A DNA stretch of 64,000 bases from Betaproteobacteria bacterium (GCA_025362135.1 JANYHZ010000020.1:38013-102012), one strand, 5' to 3'. Positions 43,489 to 51,329 are shown, counted from the stretch's first letter. A program made the numbers and translations. The notes: generated by a model not told the origin, from the sequence alone.

Positions 43489-46341
43489 ATGACCGCCATG
43501 AGCGCATCTGAAAAACCACGCCCACGTTTGCTGCTCGTCGATATTTCGAGCTTTTTCTACCGCGCTTTCCACGCCATGCCCGACTTTCGTTCGCCGGCCG
43601 GCGAGCCCACCGGCGCGATCTTCGGTGTGGCCAATATGCTCAATAAACTTCGCATGGATTATCCTGCTGATTATAGCGCCTGCGTGTTTGACCCCAGAGG
43701 CAAAACCTTTCGCGACGACATCTATTCCGAGTACAAAGCCAATCGCGCCTCGATGCCAGAAGACCTCGCGCACCAGATTGGGCATATCCGCGAAGTCGCG
43801 GAAGCGCTCGGCTGGCCATGCGTCGTGGTCGACGGCATGGAGGCCGACGACATCATCGGTACGCTTTCCAAGCACGCCACTGCGCGCGGCGTCGAAACCA
43901 TCATCGGCACTGGTGACAAAGATCTCGCGCAACTGGTGGATGAAAGCGTAGTGCTGGTGAACACGATGTCCAACGAAACGCTGGACATCGTGGGTGTTAA
44001 AACCAAATTCGGCGTGCCTCCGGACAGAATTATCGATTACCTGACACTGATGGGTGACTCCGTTGACAACGTCCCTGGCGTGGAAAAAGTCGGCCCCAAA
44101 ACGGCTGCGAAATGGATTGCCGAATATGGCTCGCTCGATGGCGTAATCGCAAATGCCGCCAACATCAAAGGCGTGGTCGGCGAGAATTTGCGCAAAGCGC
44201 TCACCTGGCTGCCTACTGGGCGAGTGCTGGTGACGGTGAAATGCGATGTGCCGCTGTCGTTTGATTTCGACACGATCGACCACAAAAAACCGGACATTGA
44301 AAAGCTCGACAAGCTCTATGAGCAGTTTGGGTTCAAGGGAATGCGGGCGGCGCTACATAAGGGAGAAACGAAACCCATGACAAACTCCCCTCTCCTGTTC
44401 ACGGGAGAGGCGCATTTGGGTAACCAGGAAGGCGGGAGAGGGGAAGGCACAGTCTTCAAACAAGCCGACAAAGATGCCAGCGCGTCCCGCTGGTCCTCCG
44501 GCGAGCCTGCCGCGCAGCAGGCCGTTTTTGTCGACACGCGCAACTACGAATGCATCCTCACCGATGAGCAACTCGACGCGTGGATAGCAAAACTCAGCAC
44601 TGCAGAACTGGCTTGCGTCGATACCGAAACCACCAGTCTCGACCAAATGCAAGCACAAATTGTTGGTCTGTCCTTCGCGTGTGTCGCGGGCGAAGGTGCA
44701 TACCTGCCCCTGAGGCACACTTATCCCGGCGCGCCCGACCAGCTCGATTTCGATCAATCCATCGCCAAGCTGCGTCCGTGGTTGGAAGACGCAACCAAAC
44801 GCAAGCTCGGCCAGAACATCAAATACGATCTGCATGTATTCGCCAATCACGGCATCCATGTGAAGGGCTACGTACACGACACGCTCCTGCAATCGTACGT
44901 GCTGGAAAGCCATCAGCGACACGATATGGATTCACTGGCCACGCGACATCTCAACGCAAAAACGATTTCGTTTGAAGAAGTCGCCGGCAAAGGCGCGTCG
45001 CAGATTGGCTTTGAACAAGTTTCCATTGAAACCGCCACCAATTATTCGGCGGAAGACTCGGATGTCACGTTGCAACTGCATTTGGCGATGTATCCGCAGG
45101 TGGCAAATGATCCGCAACTCAATTTTGTCTACGAAACCATCGAGATGCCTACCTCGCATGTGTTGCTCACGATCGAGCGCAATGGTGTACTGATCGATGG
45201 TGCCTTGCTCGACAAACAAAGCGGTGAACTCGGCATCAAGATGCTGGCGCTGGAAGCCAAGGCGTTTGAAGAAGCAGGCCAGCCCTTCAATCTCAGCTCG
45301 CCAAAACAGCTCGGTGAAATTCTCTTCGACAAAAAAGGCATCAAGCCGCTTAAGAAAACGCCCGGTGGCGCGCCCTCGACCGACGAAGAAACGTTGGCGA
45401 AGCTCGCTGAAGATCATCCGCTACCGAAAATCATTCTTGAATATCGCAGCGTCGCCAAACTTAAAAGCACCTACACCGACAAACTGCCGCGCATGGTCAA
45501 CGCCAAAACCGGCCGCGTGCACACCAACTATGGGCAGGCGACTGCGGTCACGGGGCGCTTGTCATCGAACGATCCCAATCTGCAAAATATTCCCGTGCGC
45601 ACGGCAGAGGGCCGTCGTATTCGCGAAGCCTTCATCGCACCACATGGCAGCAAGATTTTGTCCGCCGACTATTCGCAGATCGAGCTACGCATCATGGCGC
45701 ATTTGTCCAGCGATCCGGGCCTGCTGGATGCCTTCGCCAAAGACGAGGACGTACATCGCGCCACGGCGTCGGAAGTATTCAGCGTGCCGCGCGATCAGGT
45801 TTCAAGCGAACAACGCCGTTACGCCAAGGTCATCAACTTCGGTTTGATTTACGGCATGAGTGCGTATGGACTCGCCAGCAATCTTGGAATAGAAAACTCG
45901 GCGGCGAAGCTCTACATCGACAAATATTTCGCGCGCTATCCCGGCGTGAAAGCGTACATGGATCGCACCCGCAATGAAGCGCATGAGCGTGGCTATGTGG
46001 AAACGGTGTTTGGTCGACGTTTGTGGTTGCCTGATATTCGCAGTGGTAATCAGGGGCGCCGCCAAGGTGCCGAACGCGCCGCGATCAACGCACCGATGCA
46101 GGGAACTGCCGCGGATTTGATCAAGCTGGCAATGATTGCGGTACAGGGTTGGCTGGAAACAGAAAAGCTTGAGACGCGCATGATCATGCAGGTGCATGAT
46201 GAGTTGGTGCTGGAAGTGCCGGATTCAGAACTGGAGCGCGTGAAAGCGAAAGTGCCGGAGCTGATGAGTGGCGTGGCGAAGCTGGATGTGCCGCTGGTGG
46301 CGGAGCCGGGGGTGGGGATGAACTGGGAGGAGGCGCATTAA
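43489..46341 (+). CDS. polA: DNA polymerase I
   Basis: 950 residues (E. coli 928). The 5'-3' exonuclease domain (to about residue 290) has LLLVDISSFFYRAFHAM, CVFDPRGKTFRDDIYSEYKA and GMEADDIIGTLSKHA. The 3'-5' exonuclease-type domain has ACVDTETTSLDQMQ; the polymerase domain has SADYSQIELRIMAHL, VINFGLIYGMSAYGLA and MIMQVHDELVLEVP. Residues about 298-320 between the first two domains come from an inserted GC-rich palindrome, still in frame. ATG 43489 is used; ATG 43498 is also possible. A strong terminator follows. Confidence 0.96.
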   Translation: MTAMSASEKPRPRLLLVDISSFFYRAFHAMPDFRSPAGEPTGAIFGVANMLNKLRMDYPADYSACVFDPRGKTFRDDIYSEYKANRASMPEDLAHQIGHIREVAEALGWPCVVVDGMEADDIIGTLSKHATARGVETIIGTGDKDLAQLVDESVVLVNTMSNETLDIVGVKTKFGVPPDRIIDYLTLMGDSVDNVPGVEKVGPKTAAKWIAEYGSLDGVIANAANIKGVVGENLRKALTWLPTGRVLVTVKCDVPLSFDFDTIDHKKPDIEKLDKLYEQFGFKGMRAALHKGETKPMTNSPLLFTGEAHLGNQEGGRGEGTVFKQADKDASASRWSSGEPAAQQAVFVDTRNYECILTDEQLDAWIAKLSTAELACVDTETTSLDQMQAQIVGLSFACVAGEGAYLPLRHTYPGAPDQLDFDQSIAKLRPWLEDATKRKLGQNIKYDLHVFANHGIHVKGYVHDTLLQSYVLESHQRHDMDSLATRHLNAKTISFEEVAGKGASQIGFEQVSIETATNYSAEDSDVTLQLHLAMYPQVANDPQLNFVYETIEMPTSHVLLTIERNGVLIDGALLDKQSGELGIKMLALEAKAFEEAGQPFNLSSPKQLGEILFDKKGIKPLKKTPGGAPSTDEETLAKLAEDHPLPKIILEYRSVAKLKSTYTDKLPRMVNAKTGRVHTNYGQATAVTGRLSSNDPNLQNIPVRTAEGRRIREAFIAPHGSKILSADYSQIELRIMAHLSSDPGLLDAFAKDEDVHRATASEVFSVPRDQVSSEQRRYAKVINFGLIYGMSAYGLASNLGIENSAAKLYIDKYFARYPGVKAYMDRTRNEAHERGYVETVFGRRLWLPDIRSGNQGRRQGAERAAINAPMQGTAADLIKLAMIAVQGWLETEKLETRMIMQVHDELVLEVPDSELERVKAKVPELMSGVAKLDVPLVAEPGVGMNWEEAH
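44386..44444. repeat. 59-bp palindromic element inside polA
   Basis: Outer arms TCCCCTCTCC (44386-44395) and GGAGAGGGGA (44435-44444) are perfectly complementary. An internal GGGAGAGG (44403-44410) can also pair with the left arm. The encoded peptide (PLLFTGEAHLGNQEGGRGEG) resembles no polymerase segment. The reading frame is preserved. The composition matches the intergenic repeat at 14953-15030. Confidence 0.75.
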
Positions 46342-46360
46342 CAAAGAAGAGCCGAAACGA

Positions 46361-46387
46361 CAAACCCCGCTAATGCGGGGTTTGTTT
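46361..46387 (+). terminator. Rho-independent terminator after polA
   Basis: A perfect 10-bp stem CAAACCCCGC / GCGGGGTTTG around TAAT, followed by TTT, 19 bp after the polA stop. Confidence 0.9.
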
Positions 46388-46501
46388 GAATGAAATTGGC
46401 CACGGCAGGATTGGGTTCTAGCGACCTTCTTCTTGACTCCACCTTTTGCGAATACCGCCAAAATTCTCGCCAATCCTAGACTTTGCGGTACGCTGGCGGA
46501 C

Positions 46502-46531
46502 TTGTTATGCATACGATAATATGCATATATT
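46502..46531 (+). promoter_or_regulatory. brnTA promoter with ATGCATA palindrome
   Basis: ATGCATA (46507-46513) and TATGCAT (46520-46526) form a perfect inverted repeat with 6 bp between. TTGTTA (46502-46507), an 18-bp spacer and TATATT (46526-46531) give one possible promoter; GATAAT inside the palindrome is another -10 candidate. Antitoxins of the BrnA type repress their own promoter, so this palindrome is the likely operator. Confidence 0.6.
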
Positions 46532-46537
46532 GCGCCG

Positions 46538-46816
46538 ATGCGATTTGTTTGGGTCGAGGCAAAACGGAAATCGAATTTCGCCAAACACGGCTTGGATTTT
46601 GCCGATGCGCATCACGTGTTTGCGAGGATTGTCGTTGAGCAGTTGGATACGTGGTTCGATTACGACGAACAACGAATAATTGCGGTGGGGATGCTCGATG
46701 CCGTTGTCGTGCTTATCGTTCATGTGGAGCGCGGCGACCGCGTTCGCATTATTTCAATAAGACAAGCGAACAAAAGTGAAACGAACTTCTACTTTGAAAA
46801 CATCGCCACCCGTTGA
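46538..46816 (+). CDS. brnT: BrnT-family toxin
   Basis: 92 residues. It opens with the BrnT signature MRFVWVEAKRKSNFAKHGLD, then FADAHHVFARIVVEQLDTW. The middle strand IIAVGMLDAVVVLIVHVERG is followed by DRVRIISIRQANKSETNFYF. BrnT proteins have a RelE-like fold and cleave RNA to stop translation. Toxin before antitoxin is the normal order of this family. Its last 41 bp overlap brnA. Confidence 0.88.
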   Translation: MRFVWVEAKRKSNFAKHGLDFADAHHVFARIVVEQLDTWFDYDEQRIIAVGMLDAVVVLIVHVERGDRVRIISIRQANKSETNFYFENIATR

Positions 46817-47132
46817 CCCGGACGCGGCACCACCGCTTACGCGCGAATTTTTCAAGAATGCCAAGTATCGCGTCGCCGGCAAAGAAGTCAGCAAAGCTGA
46901 ATGGCAAAAAGCCGCGCGCGCGCAGCTTGGTGAAATGCGGGGCAAGAAGCGCATCAGTATCATGCTTGATAGCGCGATCATCGAGTACTTCAAATCCGCA
47001 ACGGGCGATCGCGGCTATCAAACGCTCATCAACGAGACGCTCAAGAAAGCGATGTCGGGTCAGGCTATGGCAGCGGAGGTGCGGGTGGTGGTTCGCGAGG
47101 AATTGGCAGCGTACAAGATTCGCCGGGAATGA
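46776..47132 (+). CDS. brnA: BrnA-family antitoxin
   Basis: 118 residues from GTG 46776. The N-terminal part (DPDAAPPLTREFFKNAKYRV) is the toxin-binding segment. The C-terminal ribbon-helix-helix domain is GKKRISIMLDSAIIEYFKSA followed by GDRGYQTLINETLKKAMSGQ. It should neutralise BrnT and repress the operon at the upstream palindrome. It starts inside brnT and overlaps the next small gene by 4 bp. Confidence 0.87.
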   Translation: MKRTSTLKTSPPVDPDAAPPLTREFFKNAKYRVAGKEVSKAEWQKAARAQLGEMRGKKRISIMLDSAIIEYFKSATGDRGYQTLINETLKKAMSGQAMAAEVRVVVREELAAYKIRRE

Positions 47133-47356
47133 TGAAAATCATTTCGCCAAAATCCAAAACTAAGACTGCGTCGAACCTTACGGGGCTGAAGAGTGTCATT
47201 CGACATGCTGACAAAGCGGTGAGCACTAAGGGGATGGATCAAGCTGCTAAACAGCGCATCGTGGCAAAACATGCGAATGAAGTGTTGAAAGCGCGTGCGC
47301 AAGATCGTATGTCCAGTTTGGATTTGGCGAAGAATATCGCGCTAGACGATTTGTGA
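47129..47356 (+). CDS. small hypothetical protein after brnTA
   Basis: 75 residues, Lys/Ala-rich and helical: MMKIISPKSKTKTASNLTGL, then KQRIVAKHANEVLKARAQDR and MSSLDLAKNIALDDL. No signal peptide or membrane segment. The start overlaps the brnA stop by 4 bp (ATGA), so translation is probably coupled. The basic helices could bind nucleic acid, but nothing is recognised. It may be a third member of the toxin-antitoxin operon. Confidence 0.6.
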   Translation: MMKIISPKSKTKTASNLTGLKSVIRHADKAVSTKGMDQAAKQRIVAKHANEVLKARAQDRMSSLDLAKNIALDDL

Positions 47357-47490
47357 TGGAACGGCGGTATCCAGACGCAATAATGGCGCGCGCCATAAAC
47401 CTCCCCCCACAGATTTCAAGAACTGTTGCATACGCACCGGACAGTTTGACGGCTCCGACCGTGACGATTTCTTTCAGGGATTGATGGGCT

Positions 47491-47530
47491 AAAAACAAAA
47501 CGGCGGACCGAAGTCCGCCGTTTTGTTTTT
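47491..47530. terminator. long bidirectional terminator hairpin
   Basis: A perfect 18-bp stem: the left half is AAAAACAAAACGGCGGAC (47491-47508), the loop CGAA, and the right half GTCCGCCGTTTTGTTTTT. Both strands end in a T-rich run, so it can stop transcription from the brnTA side and from the minus-strand gene at 47605-47835. A diverged counterpart is at 49690-49720. Confidence 0.9.
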
Positions 47531-47604
47531 TACCCAGCGCAAGGTATCCTCCTGCGCGACCTGCACTCACTTCACCGTTGTATCCGACCCTGCAGGATGT
47601 GTCT

Positions 47605-47835
47605 TTACGCGCGATCAATCTTGCGTGAAGCGGTTACAACGATGGTATCGAGCCTGACATCGGGTGCGCGCGATGCGGTGACGACGATGGTATCGAATTT
47701 CTGCACAGCTACTGCCTGGCTGGCTACAGCAGCGTTGTTGCTGAAAAATCCAATTGCCACTACAAAAAAGCCGACAGCGATAAGTGTGGTGATGGCGATG
47801 TTGTCTTTGTTGTTGCTGGTAAATGCTGTTTTCAT
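47605..47835 (-). CDS. small exported protein with two TonB-box-like motifs, paralogue A
   Basis: 76 residues. N-terminus MKTAFTSNNKDNIAITTLIA continues into a hydrophobic helix GFFVVAIGFF, then a mature part of about 40 residues. That part has FDTIVVTASRAPD followed by LDTIVVTASRKIDRA. DTIVVTA matches the TonB-box consensus of TonB-dependent receptors, but no plug or barrel follows. The ribosome-binding site AAGGAG is 7 bp before the ATG. Paralogues B and C lie at 49781 and 51426. Function unknown; I infer export or membrane anchoring, with cleavage near AVASQA possible. Confidence 0.72.
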   Translation of the reverse strand: MKTAFTSNNKDNIAITTLIAVGFFVVAIGFFSNNAAVASQAVAVQKFDTIVVTASRAPDVRLDTIVVTASRKIDRA

Positions 47836-47883
47836 GTTTGGCTCCTTGGGGTCGGTGGTGATTGTTCCGTTGTTGATGACCGA

Positions 47884-47937
47884 ACTTTAGCGACGTGGGC
47901 CCAGAGTCTCAAACGGATTGCGACCAATCGCGCAAAA
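47884..47937 (-). promoter_or_regulatory. conserved promoter of TonB-box peptide A
   Basis: On the minus strand: TTTTG, 8 bp, then GTCGCAATCCGTTTGAGA, whose last six bases TTGAGA form a -35. After exactly 17 bp comes TAAAGT (47884-47889 as complement). The same arrangement precedes paralogues B and C. The ATG is about 49 bp beyond the -10. Confidence 0.65.
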
Positions 47938-48087
47938 TGGCGTGCGAAACGCAAAATGCGCGGATGACCCTCATCTTCTGCCGTCAAGCAACCTCTTGCA
48001 ATGCATGCGCCAACAACCTTGCAGCCGTCGCTTGGCAGCCAAGTTCCAGTTCGCATAGACTGATTCATCCACTGATGGAGGTATCCG

Positions 48088-49551
48088 ATGAAGTATCGCC
48101 ACGATCCCGAAGGCTTGCGTCTGCCAATCAAGCTTGATACGTCATCCAATGGTGAATACGAGCCGATTCCGCTAGAAGCTGTGCATCACCACGCCAATTT
48201 TCTCGCGCACGCGACCGCGAGTACCAACGCAAAAAGACTCGGGTTAAATCGCCGCAGCTTCCTGGTTTCGGCATGTGGTGTCGCAGGATCATTGCTCGGG
48301 ATGAATGCGGCCTACGCGCAACAAGGCAAGCGAGGCGGATACTTTGAGTTGGAAAAAACTGCTGCGCTTGACCTTGTTGCTGCGCGCTCCGCAGTCGATG
48401 GCAATGAATTCATCTTCGACGTGCAGGGACATTTCGTGAATCCGACCGGTGCGTGGACCAAGCGCCTGCCACCCGGTGTGCGTCCACTGCGCATGCCCAA
48501 GACGCAATCCTGCGGCCCCTCCAAAGGCACAGGCGAAACCGATTACCTGCAGTGCATCGGTCAAGACGAATTTATCAAAGACGTTTTCATGGATTCGGAC
48601 ACCGACTTAATGGTGCTTTCGTTTGTGCCTTCCACACGCCTCGATGAACCACTCACCATCGAGGAGGCGGCTGCCACATCAAGCATCGTTGAAAAACTCA
48701 ATGGTACGCACCGTCTCTATATACACGGTCGCGTCAACCCGAATTCGCCCGGCGATTTGGAAGCGATGGACGAGATGGCCGCACGGCACAAGATCGCCGC
48801 ATGGAAGACGTACACGCAATGGGGGCCGGACGGCAAAGGCTTCTTCCTTGATGACGAGATCGGTCTCAAGTTCATCGATAAAGCCGTCAAGCTTGGTATC
48901 CGCAATATCGCGATACACAAAGGCCTGGCCTTCAGCCAGCACTCGTACGAGCATTCGACCTGTGTTGATGTAGGTCGCGTGGCCAAGCGCTACCCAAACG
49001 TGAATTTCCTGATTTATCACTCAGGCTATGTGGCCAATAGCCTGGAGGGACCATACGACGAAAAACGCACAGATGGTATCGACGCGCTGGTCACCAGCCT
49101 CGTGAGGAACGGAATCTCGCCAGGCTCAAATGTGTACGCAGAACTCGGCTCGACCTGGCGCCTGTTGATGCGCGATCCCGATTCAGCCGCACATGCACTT
49201 GGCAAGCTGTTCAAGTACTGCGGCGAGAAGAATGTACTTTGGGGAACCGACTCCATCTGGTACGGCTCACCACAAGACCAGATACAGGCGTTTCGGACAT
49301 TCCAGATCTCGGCTGCATTCAGAGATAAATATGGCTATCCCCAGATCACCAAAGAACTGCGTGCAAATGTGTTCGGCCTCAATGCACTCCAGATATATCC
49401 GGTGCCCGCGGAGGTATTGAAAAAGCACATCAGCGGTGACAGGGTAGCGCTGGAACGCGAGGCATATCGCGAACAGCCAGACCCGCATTTCGTTACATAT
49501 GGGCCGAAGACGCGGCGCGAATTCTTAAATCTCAAGCGCTGGGAAGCGTGA
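48088..49551 (+). CDS. amidohydrolase-2 family protein with twin-arginine signal
   Basis: 487 residues. A twin-arginine motif (LNRRSFLVSACGVAGSLLG) at about residues 53-71 follows an unusually long polar leader of about 50 residues, so export by the Tat system is likely. The catalytic barrel has FDVQGHFVNPTGAW near the start, NIAIHKGLAFSQHSYEHSTC in the middle, and the signature WGTDSIWYGSPQDQIQAFR. Substrate unknown; relatives include decarboxylases and hydrolases. The ribosome-binding site GGAGG is 7 bp before the ATG. It lies between paralogues A and B of the TonB-box peptides. Confidence 0.82.
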   Translation: MKYRHDPEGLRLPIKLDTSSNGEYEPIPLEAVHHHANFLAHATASTNAKRLGLNRRSFLVSACGVAGSLLGMNAAYAQQGKRGGYFELEKTAALDLVAARSAVDGNEFIFDVQGHFVNPTGAWTKRLPPGVRPLRMPKTQSCGPSKGTGETDYLQCIGQDEFIKDVFMDSDTDLMVLSFVPSTRLDEPLTIEEAAATSSIVEKLNGTHRLYIHGRVNPNSPGDLEAMDEMAARHKIAAWKTYTQWGPDGKGFFLDDEIGLKFIDKAVKLGIRNIAIHKGLAFSQHSYEHSTCVDVGRVAKRYPNVNFLIYHSGYVANSLEGPYDEKRTDGIDALVTSLVRNGISPGSNVYAELGSTWRLLMRDPDSAAHALGKLFKYCGEKNVLWGTDSIWYGSPQDQIQAFRTFQISAAFRDKYGYPQITKELRANVFGLNALQIYPVPAEVLKKHISGDRVALEREAYREQPDPHFVTYGPKTRREFLNLKRWEA

Positions 49552-49689
49552 AGACTGTCTGGCGCGATGGTCGCGGCTGGGGCATTCATCAATCTTTGCC
49601 AAGCCCGAAAGCGATGAAATTGTTGAAGCCGTAAAAAAGCGCGTGCGCCGACGGACCACGTGGCGTTTGCCAATTGGCGACGAATGTAA

Positions 49690-49720
49690 AACGGCGGACC
49701 AAAGTCCGCCGTTCTGCTTT
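49690..49720. terminator. terminator hairpin, counterpart of 47491-47530
   Basis: Stem AACGGCGGAC / GTCCGCCGTT around CAAA. The core CGGCGGAC...GTCCGCCGTT is shared with the hairpin at 47491-47530, and so is the sequence beyond it. It lies downstream of paralogue B on the minus strand and downstream of the amidohydrolase on the plus strand. Confidence 0.8.
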
Positions 49721-49780
49721 TGTTGCCTTACGCTTACTCCACTCGCTTCACCGTTCTATCCGAACCCTAAGGATAGGTGT

Positions 49781-50011
49781 TTACGCACGGTTGATTTTGC
49801 GCGAGGCCGCCACTACGATGGTGTCGAGTATTGCGTCGGGTGCGCGAAACGCAGTGACAGCGATGGTGTCAAATTTTTGCACGGCCACTGTTTGTTGGGC
49901 GACAGCCTGGTTGCTGTTGAACAATCCGCATGCCAACGCGAACAGGCTGGCGGCGATGAGGATGGAAATGGCGATGTTGTCTTTGTTGTTGCTGGTGAGT
50001 GCTGTTTTCAT
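49781..50011 (-). CDS. small exported protein with two TonB-box-like motifs, paralogue B
   Basis: 76 residues, aligned without gaps to paralogue A: MKTALTSNNKDNIAISILIA, then a hydrophobic segment ASLFALACGLF, then VQKFDTIAVTAFRAPD and LDTIVVAASRKINRA. Both motif copies have drifted slightly (DTIAVTAFR, DTIVVAASR). AAGGA precedes the ATG by 8 bp. The conserved length, frame and C-terminus argue that it is a maintained gene, not a decaying copy. Confidence 0.72.
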   Translation of the reverse strand: MKTALTSNNKDNIAISILIAASLFALACGLFNSNQAVAQQTVAVQKFDTIAVTAFRAPDAILDTIVVAASRKINRA

Positions 50012-50059
50012 GTTTTGGTCCTTGGGGTCGGTAGTGAGTGCTGTGTTGTTGATGACCGA

Positions 50060-50112
50060 ACTTTAGCGACGCGAGCACACGGCCTCAAACGGATTCCGAC
50101 GAGATGGCAAAA
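50060..50112 (-). promoter_or_regulatory. conserved promoter of TonB-box peptide B
   Basis: On the minus strand: TTTTG, 7 bp, GTCGGAATCCGTTTGAGG, with TTGAGG as the -35, 17 bp, then TAAAGT (complement of 50060-50065). From -10 to the start codon the sequence is close to that of paralogue A (TAAAGTTCGGTCATCAACAA). Confidence 0.65.
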
Positions 50113-50254
50113 ACGTGTTGCGAAATGCCTGATTGCTGTACTTTTTTGGTGTCGCGCCGCACAAACGCTGAATGTGCCAGTCCTACAGACTGCGATGGCG
50201 GATGAGGCATACAATCTTTTTGCCCACACGGGTTTCCCAAAAAAGGAGTGAGTC

Positions 50255-50713
50255 ATGAATAAGTTTGCAGTTGCGATACTGTTGTCAGCCGGAGCACTCA
50301 TCGGCATACAAGCTCACGCTTCGGATCGCGCGGTCATCGGTGCGGTGAATGGCGCACTGGTCGGCAGCTATTTTGGCGGCGCGCACGGCGCGGTCGCTGG
50401 AGCGATCATAGGTGCTTCCATCGGTGGCTCCTCGGAAGGTTACAACGATCATCGTGGGCAGGTACGCTACGAGCGCGATTACGTCCGCTATGAGCGCGCC
50501 CCTGTGTACTATGCGCCTCCCGCTTATGAGCCTTACTACGAGCCGCGCTACGAACCACGGAGAGTCGTATATGTACAGGCCCCCGTGTACGAAAGCTATC
50601 CGGTGTATTACTCAGGGTACCGCGCGCCGGTCTACATGGAGCGTTACGCTTCGCCACGCCGTGTCCACAACGTATCGCGGCATGGGTATTACGATCATCA
50701 CCGCAGGTATTGA
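50255..50713 (+). CDS. exported glycine-zipper, Tyr-rich protein
   Basis: 152 residues. Signal peptide MNKFAVAILLSAGALIGIQA. Residues about 25-60 form a glycine zipper (AVNGALVGSYFGGAHGAVAG, AIIGASIGGSS), often membrane-associating. The rest is Tyr/Pro/Arg-rich low complexity (YYAPPAYEPYYEPRYEPRR) and ends with a His/Arg/Tyr tail. It is probably a periplasmic or envelope protein; function unknown. A strong ribosome-binding site AAAAGGAG precedes the ATG. It is divergent from paralogue B. Confidence 0.78.
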   Translation: MNKFAVAILLSAGALIGIQAHASDRAVIGAVNGALVGSYFGGAHGAVAGAIIGASIGGSSEGYNDHRGQVRYERDYVRYERAPVYYAPPAYEPYYEPRYEPRRVVYVQAPVYESYPVYYSGYRAPVYMERYASPRRVHNVSRHGYYDHHRRY

Positions 50714-50771
50714 CCGATAACGTTTACGACGTTCCACTGACCCGCGGTTTCGGCGCGCTTCGTGGCCGAAA

Positions 50772-51134
50772 TCAAGGGTTCAGGGCAATATCAGCAAGGC
50801 ATTCGTGGCCCTTTGGGGTGACCTCGAATTGCCCCGGCACCGCAGTCGCGATGATGTGACCCTTTCGGCCAAGAAAGCTCGCCACGGTATTGTCCAGCTT
50901 GGTGTCCGAATCAGACGCGAGGGCACGCAGGCCTGCAATGCAGTTTTTGATGAATAGCGCTTCTGACCCTTTTTCGGTCAAAACATAGCTGCCATCTTTT
51001 TTGGAACCCAGAAATTTGATGCCGACCAGATGCTTTGCATTTCTGGCGATGCAGGCGCTCGGCTTGGCAGATTTCGGCGTTGTTTTTACCTGTTCGAGCG
51101 CGTCATATTCGTCTCGCGTCAAATGTTGGCTCAT
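50772..51134 (-). CDS. hypothetical protein with two winged-helix-like repeats
   Basis: 120 residues from ATG 51134 (ribosome-binding site AGGA 8 bp upstream). Two similar segments end in a hairpin-like motif: SYVLTEKGSEALFIKNCIAG and QFEVTPKGHECLADIALNP. The pattern hydrophobic-x-T-x-KG is the wing of winged-helix domains, so it may bind DNA, but no family is named. The N-terminus is MSQHLTRDEYDALEQVKTTP. Upstream in-frame codons to 51224 lack support. Confidence 0.6.
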   Translation of the reverse strand: MSQHLTRDEYDALEQVKTTPKSAKPSACIARNAKHLVGIKFLGSKKDGSYVLTEKGSEALFIKNCIAGLRALASDSDTKLDNTVASFLGRKGHIIATAVPGQFEVTPKGHECLADIALNP

Positions 51135-51265
51135 GATATTTTCCTGTGAGTGCGCTTCAATCCTGCTGTCGGCCCCAATGGTACGGACAGTGTTAGATCG
51201 TCGCAAGCGCCAGACAAAAGACAAACGACGGTCCCTGGTCCGTCGCTTGTATTGTGCATATTTAA

Positions 51266-51329
51266 AACCCTAGTACTGGCGGGGATTGTAGCGACATTTC
51301 TGCCTGCAAACCGCGCCAGTGCTAGAGTC
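51266..51329 (+). repeat. 64-bp palindromic element, copy 5
   Basis: Left arm AACCCTAGTACTGGCGGGG (51266-51284), 26-nt loop with CATTTCTGCCTGCAAA, right arm CCGCGCCAGTGCTAGAGTC (51311-51329). About 15 of 19 positions pair. It is closest to copy 3 (TAGCACTGGCGCGG subtype). A T-rich run follows on the plus strand. Confidence 0.85.

Noticed and set aside
44386-44444. polA as a pseudogene because of the palindrome
   Set aside because: The insert keeps the frame, and all exonuclease and polymerase motifs downstream are intact.
6816-51329. 64-bp palindromes as insertion-sequence ends
   Set aside because: No transposase or paired ends are present; each copy is a complete short palindrome on its own.
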